A stretch of 64,000 nt of DNA from Rhodococcus pyridinivorans (GTDB lineage Bacteria; Actinomycetota; Actinomycetes; Mycobacteriales; Mycobacteriaceae). The DNA is taken from NCBI RefSeq assembly GCF_900105195.1, contig NZ_FNRX01000002.1, forward strand, positions 3,348,001 to 3,412,000. The letters run 5' to 3'. Positions 56,358-64,000 of this stretch are shown here, one piece after another. The notes beneath the pieces are model-generated. The model saw only the letters and a program-made list of their open reading frames with translations. It had not been told where the DNA came from and did not search any database. Both the position numbers and the translations under genes were made by a program. Position 1 is the first letter of the stretch, and every line of letters starts with the position of its first letter.

Positions 56358-56394
56358 CCGGTGCCCCCGCGACGGCAGGTCGCAGGGACACCGG
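56358..56394 (-). terminator. proS terminator hairpin
   Basis: 16-base arms (56379-56394 with 56358-56373) around loop CTGCC; on the minus-strand RNA two positions are G-U pairs, on the other strand they would be mismatches. It starts about 28 bases after the proS stop. Confidence 0.75.
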
Positions 56395-56422
56395 GTTCCG
56401 CCTGTATCGGCGAATAAGAGCG

Positions 56423-58156
56423 TCAGCGGTTGACGATGCGCTGGACGACCTCACCGATCGGCAGTTCGTCGGCCTCGCCGGAGAAACGGTCGCGGACCTC
56501 GACCTTGCCGTCGGCGAAGCCGCGGCCGACCACGACGACGAGCGGCATGCCGAGCAGCTCCGAGTCCTTGAACTTCACGCCGGGCGACGCCTTGCGGTCG
56601 TCGAGGAGCACCTCGAGGCCGGCGTTCGAAAGTTCCTCAGCGAGGTTCTCGGCGCCTTCGCGGGCCTGCTCGTCCTTGTTGGCGATGACCAGGTGCACAT
56701 CGAACGGTGCGATCTCCGACGGCCAGCGCAGGCCCTTCTCGTCGTGCTGCTGTTCGGCGACCACCGCGACGAGGCGTGACACGCCGACGCCGTAGGAGCC
56801 CATCGTGGGGCGGACGGGCTTGCCGTTCTCGCCGAGGACGTCCACCGCGAAAGCATCGGTGTACTTGCGGCCGAGCTGGAAGACGTGGCCGATCTCGATG
56901 CCGCGGGCGGAGAGGAGCGGGCCGGCTCCGTCAGGCGACGGATCGCCGTCGCGCACCTCGGCGGCCTCGATCGTGCCGTCCGGGGTGAAGTCGCGACCTG
57001 CGACCAGCCCGAAGACGTGCTTGCCCTGCTCGTCGGCGCCGGTGATCCAGCTGGTGCCGTCGACCACGCGGGGGTCGACGAGGTAGCGGACCCCGTTGGC
57101 GAGCAGCGCCTTCGGGCCGATGTAGCCCTTGACGAGGAAGGGATTGGCCTCGAAGTCGGCGTCGGTGAGCAACTCGACCTCGGCGGGTTCGAGCGAGGCC
57201 TCGAGGCGCTTGTCGTCGACCTCGCGGTCGCCGGGGATGCCGATGCCGAGCAGCTCCCACTCGCCACCGGGCTGCCGGACCTTGACCATGACGTTCTTGA
57301 GCGTCTCGGCCGCGGTGACCTCCCGGCCGAGGACCTCCGACGCGGCGGCGACGAGCGAGGCGATCGTCGGGGTGTCGGGGGTATCGCGCACGACCGCCTC
57401 GGGCTGTCCGTCGATCGGCAGCGGTTCCGGCGCGAGCGTCTTCACCGCTTCGACGTTCGCCGCGTAACCGGATTCGAGGCACCGCACGTAGGTGTCCTCA
57501 CCCGCAGGCGAGTCGGCCAGGAACTCCTCGGAGGCGCTGCCACCCATCGCACCGGAGGTGGCCGAGACGATCACGTACTTCACGCCGAGACGCGCGAAGA
57601 TGCGCTCGTAGGCGTCGCGGTGAGCCTTGTACGAGTCGGCCAGGCCCTCGTCGGTGAGGTCGAAGCTGTAGGAGTCCTTCATGACGAACTCGCGACCGCG
57701 GAGGATGCCGGCGCGGGGGCGCTCCTCGTCGCGGTACTTCGTCTGGATCTGGTAGAGCGTGACCGGGAAGTCCTTGTAGGAGTTGTACTCGCCCTTGACG
57801 GTGAGCGCGAAGAGCTCCTCGTGGGTGGGTCCGAGGAGGTAGTCGCCGCCCTTGCGGTCCTTCAGCCGGAACAGGCTGTCGCCGTATTCCGTCCACCGGT
57901 TGGTGGCCTCGTAGGGTTCGCGCGGCAGCAGCGCGGGCAGAGCGATCTCCTGCGCTCCGATGGAGTTCATCTCCTCGCGCACCACCCGCTCGATCTGCCG
58001 CAGCACCCGCAGCCCCAGAGGCAGCCACGAGTACACACCTGGCGCGATTCGTCGCACGTATCCGGCTCGGACCAGCAGCTTGTGGCTCGCGACCTCGGCG
58101 TCGGCCGGGTCGTCTCGGAGGGTGCGGAGGAACAGGTGCGACATGCGGGTGATCAC
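56423..58156 (-). CDS. proS: Prolyl-tRNA synthetase
   Basis: 577 residues, bacterial-type class II enzyme with an editing insertion. It starts [20 protein letters not shown]; motif 2 includes GPTHEELF and [19 protein letters not shown]; motif 3 [13 protein letters not shown]; the C-terminal anticodon-binding domain ends [14 protein letters not shown] 58156 has TAGGCT eight bases upstream and is more likely than ATG 58144. It is divergent from yaaA with a 53-bp gap in which the two -10-like hexamers lie 20 bases apart. Confidence 0.97.
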   Translation of the reverse strand: MITRMSHLFLRTLRDDPADAEVASHKLLVRAGYVRRIAPGVYSWLPLGLRVLRQIERVVREEMNSIGAQEIALPALLPREPYEATNRWTEYGDSLFRLKDRKGGDYLLGPTHEELFALTVKGEYNSYKDFPVTLYQIQTKYRDEERPRAGILRGREFVMKDSYSFDLTDEGLADSYKAHRDAYERIFARLGVKYVIVSATSGAMGGSASEEFLADSPAGEDTYVRCLESGYAANVEAVKTLAPEPLPIDGQPEAVVRDTPDTPTIASLVAAASEVLGREVTAAETLKNVMVKVRQPGGEWELLGIGIPGDREVDDKRLEASLEPAEVELLTDADFEANPFLVKGYIGPKALLANGVRYLVDPRVVDGTSWITGADEQGKHVFGLVAGRDFTPDGTIEAAEVRDGDPSPDGAGPLLSARGIEIGHVFQLGRKYTDAFAVDVLGENGKPVRPTMGSYGVGVSRLVAVVAEQQHDEKGLRWPSEIAPFDVHLVIANKDEQAREGAENLAEELSNAGLEVLLDDRKASPGVKFKDSELLGMPLVVVVGRGFADGKVEVRDRFSGEADELPIGEVVQRIVNR

Positions 58157-58209
58157 GACCGTGCAGCCTACCGTGGCCACCTTCCGCGACGTCGGTACGG
58201 TTACCGGTT

Positions 58210-58953
58210 GTGCTGGTGCTTCTCCCCCCTTCCGAAACCAAGTCCGACGGCGGCGACGGCGGACCGCTCGATCTCGCCGACCTGTCGATGCCGCAGTTGA
58301 CGGAGACGCGGGAGATGCTCGTGCAGGCCCTCGTCGACCTCTCCGCCGACCCCGAGGAGTCGAGCCGCGCACTCGGGCTGGGTACGAAGGGCGCCGACGA
58401 GATCGAACGCAACGCGAAGTTGTGGGTCTCCCCCACCCGCCCGGCGCTGGAGCGGTACACCGGCGTGCTGTACGACGCGCTCGACGCGGGAGCCTTCACG
58501 AAGGCGCAGCGCGACAAGGCCTATCGACGCCTGGGCATCGGGTCGGCGCTGTTCGGCGCGGTCCGGGCTGCGGATCCGATCCCCGCCTACCGCCTCTCCG
58601 GAGGGTCGAAACTGCCCGGCTTCGGCAACGTGAAGTCCGTGTGGCGGAACGAGCTCACCGACGCGCTGGTGGCCGAAGCCGGCGGCGACCTCGTGGTCGA
58701 TCTCCGCTCCGGGGTCTACCAGCAGCTCGGTCCCGTGCTGGGTGCGGTGACCGCAACCGTGCTCACCGAGCAGCCCGACGGCACCCGCAAGGTCGTCAGC
58801 CACTTCAACAAGCACCACAAGGGCCTGCTGGCCCGCGCGCTGGTCCTCACCCGCGCGGAGCCGAGCGATATCGGAGCGCTCGCCCGCGTCGCGACGAAGG
58901 CGGGACTGAGGGTCGAGGTGGAGTCGCCGACCGAGTTGGTCGTGCTCACCTGA
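58210..58953 (+). CDS. yaaA: YaaA family peroxide-stress protein
   Basis: 247 residues beginning [14 protein letters not shown] with the PPSETK motif (6-11), then [13 protein letters not shown] and [14 protein letters not shown], all typical of YaaA/DUF328. In E. coli YaaA lowers free iron during hydrogen peroxide stress; it has a DNA-binding-like fold. GTG 58210 has TACGGT eight bases upstream. The last eight bases overlap the convergent FUSC gene. Confidence 0.9.
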   Translation: MLVLLPPSETKSDGGDGGPLDLADLSMPQLTETREMLVQALVDLSADPEESSRALGLGTKGADEIERNAKLWVSPTRPALERYTGVLYDALDAGAFTKAQRDKAYRRLGIGSALFGAVRAADPIPAYRLSGGSKLPGFGNVKSVWRNELTDALVAEAGGDLVVDLRSGVYQQLGPVLGAVTATVLTEQPDGTRKVVSHFNKHHKGLLARALVLTRAEPSDIGALARVATKAGLRVEVESPTELVVLT

Positions 58954-60028
58954 CCTCGAGTCCCATCGCCGCGACGATCCGGCGAGCCGTGTGCAGGACG
59001 GCGCCGAGTCGTGCGGTCAGGACCAGGTCGTCCGATTCGGTGGCGAACCGTTCGAGGTCGGTGAGATTGCTGCGGCACGTCCCGTCGGGGTCGACCTCCC
59101 GGCCCGCCCCCACGGCATCGACCATCTCGGCGAGGGCGTCGAGCATCGCTGCGATCCCCGTCCGCAGGCGGCGACGGTCGGCTTCGGCGACGTCGTCGCC
59201 GAGTACGGGGTCCAGAGCGTGCGCGAGTTCCTCGACAGCGCTGGACACCGACGAGAGATCGTCGAGGGTCCGGTCCCAGCGACGTGCCCATTCCCCGGCC
59301 CGTGCAGCGGCGGGGCGTGGGTTCATCCGGGCACTCTCGTGCGCCCACCGTGATTCCTCGAAGGCGCGCTGCACGAGGCTGTCGATGCCCCGCGCGCGCT
59401 GCACCCAGTCCCGCACCCCCGACGATCCCTCACGGCATCCGGACGCCATGTCCCGCAGCAGGTCGCGCAGCTCACCGGTGAGTTCGCGGGCCTCCTTGCC
59501 CGCCGAGTACACCGGCGGGAAGACCAGCGCCGTCACGGCCACGCCGATCGCCGCGCCGATCGCCGTCTCCGCGAGTCGTTCACCGAGCAGGATCGGGCTG
59601 TCCGAGGCGCCCGTCGCGATCACCAGCAGCGCGGTGATCGCCACCCAGATGCCACTGGCCCCGAACCGTCGCCAGCGACCCGCGAAGTAGCCGATCGCCA
59701 CGGCGATGCCGATCGCAGCGGTCGTCGACTCCACGAGCCGCGTCACCACGACCGCGACCAGCAGACCCGCAACCACCGCCCCGACCTGCACCACCGCCTG
59801 CTGGAGCGAGCGCACGAGTGTCGCCTCGACGAGGAAGACCGCGACGTAGGGCGCGAGGAAGGCCTGCTGGAAGTGGAAGACCTCGGTCACGACGAGCCAC
59901 GCGACGACCGCGGCGAGCGTGGACCGGAACGCCTGGAGGGCAACGTACCGCTCGTGTCCGGCCTCGCGCACCGCGCGGACCATCCACGATCCGACGAATC
60001 TGCCCCGTTCGAGAACACCGACCTGCAT
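58946..60028 (-). CDS. FUSC/aromatic acid exporter family membrane protein
   Basis: 360 residues. About six hydrophobic helices between residues 30 and 175 contain LAPYVAVFLVEATLVRSLQQ and GERLAETAIGAAIGVAVTAL, as in the DUF939/FUSC N-terminal domain, followed by a long cytoplasmic helical domain. Family members export aromatic acids or other amphiphiles; the substrate here is unknown. It is 92 bases from the MFS exporter stop; no terminator is obvious in that gap. Confidence 0.85.
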   Translation of the reverse strand: MQVGVLERGRFVGSWMVRAVREAGHERYVALQAFRSTLAAVVAWLVVTEVFHFQQAFLAPYVAVFLVEATLVRSLQQAVVQVGAVVAGLLVAVVVTRLVESTTAAIGIAVAIGYFAGRWRRFGASGIWVAITALLVIATGASDSPILLGERLAETAIGAAIGVAVTALVFPPVYSAGKEARELTGELRDLLRDMASGCREGSSGVRDWVQRARGIDSLVQRAFEESRWAHESARMNPRPAAARAGEWARRWDRTLDDLSSVSSAVEELAHALDPVLGDDVAEADRRRLRTGIAAMLDALAEMVDAVGAGREVDPDGTCRSNLTDLERFATESDDLVLTARLGAVLHTARRIVAAMGLEVR

Positions 60029-60120
60029 GAGTGTCGGGTACCCGGGGGTCGTGCGTGGCAGGCGTGAGCAAACTCATCCGCCGCAGCGGTCGCTCGTCCG
60101 CCACGGTGACGGTCCGACGG

Positions 60121-61590
60121 TCAGGAGGTCTGCGCGGCCTTCTCGGCCTCCTGCGCCTGCGCGACCTCTTCGGGAGTGAAGCGGATGAACAGCGCGGCGA
60201 CACCGGCGATCACCGCGCAGACCGCGCAGCCGACGAGCGCGAACATGTATCCCTCGCCCTGGGCGACGAGCTGGGCGTCGGTCATGTCGGCGACGGCTCC
60301 GGAGACACCACCGAGCGACATCGTCCGCGAGGTGGCCATCGCACCGATCACCCCGAGGCCGACCGGACCTCCGAGAGTCTGGGCGACCTGCGCGATCGCC
60401 GAGAGCGGTCCGATCTCGTGCGGTCCCACCCCGGATATCGCGCACAGCGGCAGCGGGACCACGGCCAGGCCGACCCCGAAGCCGACAACGAGCACCAGCA
60501 CGAACAGGGTCGGGAAGTAGCGGACGCTGCCGTCCATGGTCGAGCCGTAGAGCAGGCTGACAGTCATGATCGCCGAGCCGGTGACCACGAGCCAGCGCGG
60601 TTCGATCCGCGCGACCAGCTTCGACGACACCGCGGCGGCACCGCCGAGACCGAAGGCGAACGGCACGAAGGCCAGACCCGCGGCGAGCGGGCTGTAGCCG
60701 AGGACGTCCTGCACGAACAGGGCGACGAAGGCCGCGAGGCTGAACATCACGGCGCCCGCGAAGAAGATCGCCACGAAGGTCGCGACGCGGTCCTTGTTGC
60801 GGAACAGCACGAACGGCAGCAGCGGGTTCTCCGCCCGCCGCTCGACGAGCAGGAACACTCCGAGCAGCACGAAGCCGGCGACGATCGCGCCGATGACCGA
60901 GGGGCTCGACCAACCGATTTCGGGACCCTCCGTGAGACCGAAGACCAGGCCGGTGCATCCGAGTGTCGCGAGGATCGCGCCCGGCACGTCGAGCGCGAGG
61001 CGTTCGGAGGCGGTCTCACGCAGCGCGATCGCGGCGAGCACGACGATGAGGACGCCGATAGGGACGTTGATGAGGAAGATCCAGCGCCACGAAAGCTGGG
61101 TGAGCGCACCCCCGAGGATCAGTCCGGCGATGGACCCGACACCGGTCATGGCCGCGAAGACCGCGATGGCGCGGTTGCGTGCCGGACCTGCGGCGAAGGT
61201 CGTCGCGACGAGCGCGAGGGCGGTCGGGGACGCGACCGCGGCGCCGACGCCCTGCAGGGCGCGGGCGCCGATGAGCATCGCCTCGCCGGTCGCCAGACCG
61301 CACAGCAGGGACGCCAGGGTGAACAGGCCGACTCCGCCCATGAACGTGCGTTTACGTCCGTAGCTGTCGCCGAGACGGCCGCCGAGGAGCATCAACCCGC
61401 CGAAGGCGAGGGCGTAGGAGGTGAGGACCCAGTTGCGACCCGCATCCGACAGTCCCAGATCACTCTGCAGCGGCGCGAGCGCGAGGTTCGCGACCGTTCC
61501 GTCGAGCACGACCATCAACTGGAGGCCGCTGAGGACCAGCATGGCCAGAGCGACCGCGCGGGTGGCCGACGGATGCGAAGTGGCTGACAC
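60121..61590 (-). CDS. efpA: MFS drug exporter, DHA2 family (EfpA-like)
   Basis: 489 residues with 14 predicted helices. Motif A GGRLGDSYGRKRTF and motif C GVGSIAGLILGGALTQLSWRW are those of the QacA/EmrB (DHA2) subfamily, with motif D1 near VVLDGTVANLALAPLQ. Position beside cysG and proS matches Rv2846c efpA. GTG 61590 is chosen because TAACGT lies eight bases upstream; a TTG at 61599 is possible. The start is only 11 bases after the cysG stop. Confidence 0.85.
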   Translation of the reverse strand: MSATSHPSATRAVALAMLVLSGLQLMVVLDGTVANLALAPLQSDLGLSDAGRNWVLTSYALAFGGLMLLGGRLGDSYGRKRTFMGGVGLFTLASLLCGLATGEAMLIGARALQGVGAAVASPTALALVATTFAAGPARNRAIAVFAAMTGVGSIAGLILGGALTQLSWRWIFLINVPIGVLIVVLAAIALRETASERLALDVPGAILATLGCTGLVFGLTEGPEIGWSSPSVIGAIVAGFVLLGVFLLVERRAENPLLPFVLFRNKDRVATFVAIFFAGAVMFSLAAFVALFVQDVLGYSPLAAGLAFVPFAFGLGGAAAVSSKLVARIEPRWLVVTGSAIMTVSLLYGSTMDGSVRYFPTLFVLVLVVGFGVGLAVVPLPLCAISGVGPHEIGPLSAIAQVAQTLGGPVGLGVIGAMATSRTMSLGGVSGAVADMTDAQLVAQGEGYMFALVGCAVCAVIAGVAALFIRFTPEEVAQAQEAEKAAQTS

Positions 61591-61601
61591 GTGATCCAAC
61601 G

Positions 61602-62864
61602 TTACCCACCGTCCGAGTCGGAGCCGGTCCGCGGATCGAGTCCGAATCCGGCCACCGGCCCGATCACGACGATCGCGGGCGGGCGCACGGCCTCGTCCCG
61701 GACACGCTGAGCGACGGTCGACAGATCGGCACGCACCACACGTTGGCTGCTCAGCGTGCCCTCCTGCACGACGACCACGGGGGTGTCGGTGGGACGTCCG
61801 CCGGCGATCAGGGCGTCGGCGAACTGCTCGATGCGTTCGACGGCCATGAGCAGGACCAGGGTGCCGCGCAGCTTGGCGAGCGCGTCCCAGTCGGTGAGCG
61901 AGTCGGGATGTCCGGGCGCGACGTGGCCGCTGGCCACGACGAATTCGTGGGTGACCCCACGGTGGGTGACGGGGATCCCGGCCGCGGACGGCACGGAGAT
62001 CGCGCTGGTGATGCCGGGGACGACGGTCACCGGGATGCCGGCCGCGGTGCAGGCCTCGAGCTCCTCGTAACCGCGACCGAAGACGTACGGGTCGCCGCCC
62101 TTGAGTCGGACGACGAACTTGCCGGCCTTTGCGCGGTCGATGAGGGTCTCGTTGATGACCTGCTGAGCCATGGCCCGTCCGTACGGGAGCTTCGCCGCGT
62201 CGATCACCTCGACGTGCGAGTCGAGTTCCGCGAGCAGTTCCTGCGGGGCGAGATGGTCGGCGACGACCACGTCGGCGCGGGTGAGGAGGCGTCGACCGCG
62301 CACGGTGATCAGGTCGGGATCGCCCGGCCCTCCGCCCACGAGGGCGACGCCGACCGGCTTCGGCGCGGTCTCGGCGAACTCGGCGACGGCCGCTCCGGCG
62401 AGGGCGTCACGGATCGAGGTGCGCACGGCGGCGGACCGGCGGTGGTCGCCACCGGCGAGGACGCCGACGGTCAGACCCTCGTAGCGGGCCGTGGCGGGGG
62501 TGACGGCACTGCCGTGACGGGCGTTGTCCGCGCGGACGCAGAAGATCCTGTTGCGTTCGGCTTCGGCGACGACCGCTGCGTTGGTCTCGGGTTCGTCGGT
62601 GCAGGCCATGGCGTACCACGCGCCGTCGAGGTCGCCGTCGCGGTAGTCGCGCAGGTCGAGGGAGATGCGGCCCTTCGTCGCCATGCTCTCGACCACGGGG
62701 GTCGCGGCCCGGGCGACCACGTGGACGTCGGCACCGGACGCGACGAGCAGACCGAGACGCCGCTGCGCGACGCTGCCTCCTCCGACGATCACGACGCGGC
62801 GTCCACGGAGATCGAGTCCGACCAGGTAACTGGTCTCGTCCTCAGCGGCAGCGGACACGGGCAT
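61602..62864 (-). CDS. cysG: Siroheme synthase (precorrin-2 dehydrogenase/uroporphyrinogen III methyltransferase fusion)
   Basis: 420 residues. N-terminal NAD-dependent dehydrogenase/ferrochelatase domain with VVIVGGGSVAQRRLGLL (24-40); C-terminal SUMT domain from about 170 with VALVGGGPGDPDLITVRG, VVRLKGGDPYVFGRGYEE and GITSAISVPSAAGIPVTHRG. It turns uroporphyrinogen III into siroheme for sulfite and nitrite reductases. ATG 62864 has GGGGAG directly upstream. It corresponds to Rv2847c. Confidence 0.95.
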   Translation of the reverse strand: MPVSAAAEDETSYLVGLDLRGRRVVIVGGGSVAQRRLGLLVASGADVHVVARAATPVVESMATKGRISLDLRDYRDGDLDGAWYAMACTDEPETNAAVVAEAERNRIFCVRADNARHGSAVTPATARYEGLTVGVLAGGDHRRSAAVRTSIRDALAGAAVAEFAETAPKPVGVALVGGGPGDPDLITVRGRRLLTRADVVVADHLAPQELLAELDSHVEVIDAAKLPYGRAMAQQVINETLIDRAKAGKFVVRLKGGDPYVFGRGYEELEACTAAGIPVTVVPGITSAISVPSAAGIPVTHRGVTHEFVVASGHVAPGHPDSLTDWDALAKLRGTLVLLMAVERIEQFADALIAGGRPTDTPVVVVQEGTLSSQRVVRADLSTVAQRVRDEAVRPPAIVVIGPVAGFGLDPRTGSDSDGG

Positions 62865-62913
62865 CTCCCCATCTCTCGTGTCGGGGCGAATCCGATCGGA
62901 CCCACCTTCGGGA

Positions 62914-62949
62914 CACCTGTGGCCCGGGCATCGCCCCGGGCCACAGGTG
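62914..62949 (-). terminator. mqo terminator hairpin
   Basis: Perfect 15-bp stem CACCTGTGGCCCGGG/CCCGGGCCACAGGTG with a six-base loop, 11 bases after the mqo stop. No U-tract. It separates mqo from cysG. Confidence 0.8.
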
Positions 62950-62960
62950 CAGTGATCGGA

Positions 62961-64000
62961 TCAGACCGCGGCGGCCTCTGCGGGTGCCTCGGCCACGGTG
63001 TCGGAGACGACGTCGAGCTGCAGCGACTTCGTGCTGTGGTCCCATACCTGGCGGAACAGGTCGGGGTTGTCGGACAGCTTCAGACCGAGCGACGGGACCA
63101 TTTCGCGGAGCTTGGACTGCCAGCCCGCCCACTGCTGCGGGAAGCAGCGCTCGAGGACGTCGAGCATGGCCGGAACGGCCGTCGAGGCACCCGGCGACGC
63201 ACCGAGCAGACCGGCGATCGAACCGTCACCCGCGTTGACCACGGCGGTACCGAACTCGAGGACACCGCCCGCACCCTTGCGGCGGATGACCTGCACACGC
63301 TGGCCGGCGACGATGAGCTCCCAGTCCTCGAGGCGCGCCTCGGGCACGAACTCGGCGAGGGTGCCGATGCGGTCGGCGGGCGACTGCATGAGCTCACCGA
63401 CGAGGTACTTGACCAGGCCGAGCTCAGTGACGCCGACGCCGAGCATCGACATCAGGTTGCCGGGCTTGACGGACTTGGGCAGGTCCATGATGCCGCCCTG
63501 TTTGAGGAACTTGGGCGACCAGCCGGCGTAGGGACCGAAGAGCAGACCCTGCTTGCCGCCGATGACGCGGGTGTCGAGGTGCGGCACCGACATCGGAGGG
63601 GCACCGACCGCGGCCTTGCCGTAGACCTTGGCGCTGTGCTGCGCGATGACCTCGGGATTGGTGCAGCGCAGGAAGGCACCGGAGACGGGGAAGCCACCGA
63701 AGCCCTTGATCTCCTTGATGCCCGACTTCTGCAGCAGGTGCAGCGCGCCGCCGCCGGCGCCGACGAAGACGAACTTCGCCTGGACCTTGCGCGACTCGCC
63801 GGTGCGGCGGTTGCGGACCTTCACGATCCAGCTGCCATCGGACTGCTTGGACACGTCGGTGACGTCGTGGCCGAAGAAGACGGTGCCGCCGGAGGCCGCG
63901 ACGTGGTTGATGAGCTGCTTGGTGAGGGCACCGAAGTCGATGTCGGTGCCGGTCTGCGTCCAATTCAGGGCAACCGGGTCGGAGAAGTCGCGGCCCTTGC
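62961..64000 (-). CDS. mqo: Malate:quinone oxidoreductase, C-terminal part (partial)
   Basis: The frame is open to the window edge and gives the last 345 residues of a protein normally near 490-500. It includes [54 protein letters not shown] and [15 protein letters not shown], all characteristic of Mqo, the FAD-dependent membrane-associated enzyme that oxidises malate to oxaloacetate and reduces quinone. The C-terminus is Ala-rich. A strong terminator follows. The start lies beyond the window. Confidence 0.96.
   Translation of the reverse strand, partial: KGRDFSDPVALNWTQTGTDIDFGALTKQLINHVAASGGTVFFGHDVTDVSKQSDGSWIVKVRNRRTGESRKVQAKFVFVGAGGGALHLLQKSGIKEIKGFGGFPVSGAFLRCTNPEVIAQHSAKVYGKAAVGAPPMSVPHLDTRVIGGKQGLLFGPYAGWSPKFLKQGGIMDLPKSVKPGNLMSMLGVGVTELGLVKYLVGELMQSPADRIGTLAEFVPEARLEDWELIVAGQRVQVIRRKGAGGVLEFGTAVVNAGDGSIAGLLGASPGASTAVPAMLDVLERCFPQQWAGWQSKLREMVPSLGLKLSDNPDLFRQVWDHSTKSLQLDVVSDTVAEAPAEAAAV

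Overview
The window is high-GC actinobacterial chromosome. Gene content and order follow, almost gene by gene, the region that in Mycobacterium tuberculosis runs from recX/recA (Rv2736c-Rv2737c) to mqo (Rv2852c), from memory. With the glutamate ABC transporter gluBCD next to recX, this points to Mycobacteriales of the Rhodococcus/Nocardia type, most likely Rhodococcus. No phage, transposon, CRISPR array, rRNA or tRNA was seen. Nearly all genes are core housekeeping genes. The accessory parts are a nitrate reductase block, a metal-uptake block, a decayed gene and several repeat tracts.

Layout. 1-2009: end of gluB, then gluC and gluD. 2066-6438 (minus): recX, recA, a DUF3046 gene, a glycosyltransferase, a PIG-L deacetylase and an unlisted 57-residue membrane protein. 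6687-8582: complete biotin ECF transporter bioY-bioM-bioN. 8642-11862 (minus): envelope-stress set pspM, pspA, clgR, then pgsA. 11906-12744: argA-like acetyltransferase and a YciI protein. 12734-16707 (minus): terC behind a candidate manganese riboswitch, and ftsK. 16800-21053 (minus): TIGR03085 protein, rnj, dapA, thyX. 21197-22294: a ribbon-helix-helix protein behind an operator array, and an SRPBCC protein. 22297-24784 (minus): flavodoxin-like protein, membrane/TPR protein, dapB, TetR regulator. 24808-25887: zapE. 25836-27173 (minus): M16 peptidase. 27258-35283 (minus): narK-narG-narH-narJ-narI, lying between the peptidase gene and pnp, which are neighbours in mycobacteria. 35476-39953 (minus): pnp, rpsO, a frameshifted gene, ribF. 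40052-43396: Mn/Zn-type ABC transporter and a DtxR-family regulator. 43428-54517 (minus): truB, pptT, phosphoesterase, MATE exporter, nrnA, rbfA, DUF503, infB, ylxR, nusA, rimP. 54668-55605: lipoprotein and DUF4439 ferritin-like gene. 55644-58156 (minus): O-methyltransferase and proS. 58210-58953: yaaA. 58946-64000 (minus): FUSC protein, EfpA-like MFS exporter, cysG and the start-truncated mqo.

How the parts work together. DNA repair (recA, recX) carries both a LexA box and a PafBC-type promoter. The nusA/infB/rbfA/truB block and pnp/rpsO/rnj serve translation and RNA turnover. dapA/dapB feed lysine and cell-wall synthesis. ClgR-PspA-PspM guards the membrane. The nar block gives respiratory nitrate reduction. 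Two metal systems (TerC with its riboswitch, and the ABC/DtxR block) suggest manganese homeostasis.

The main non-coding themes are a large set of genes whose start codon lies 6-8 bases after a -10-like hexamer (predicted leaderless mRNAs), several long hairpins at gene ends, and short tandem repeats in regulatory or coding positions. All functional calls rest on reading the sequence and on family knowledge; no database search was run.
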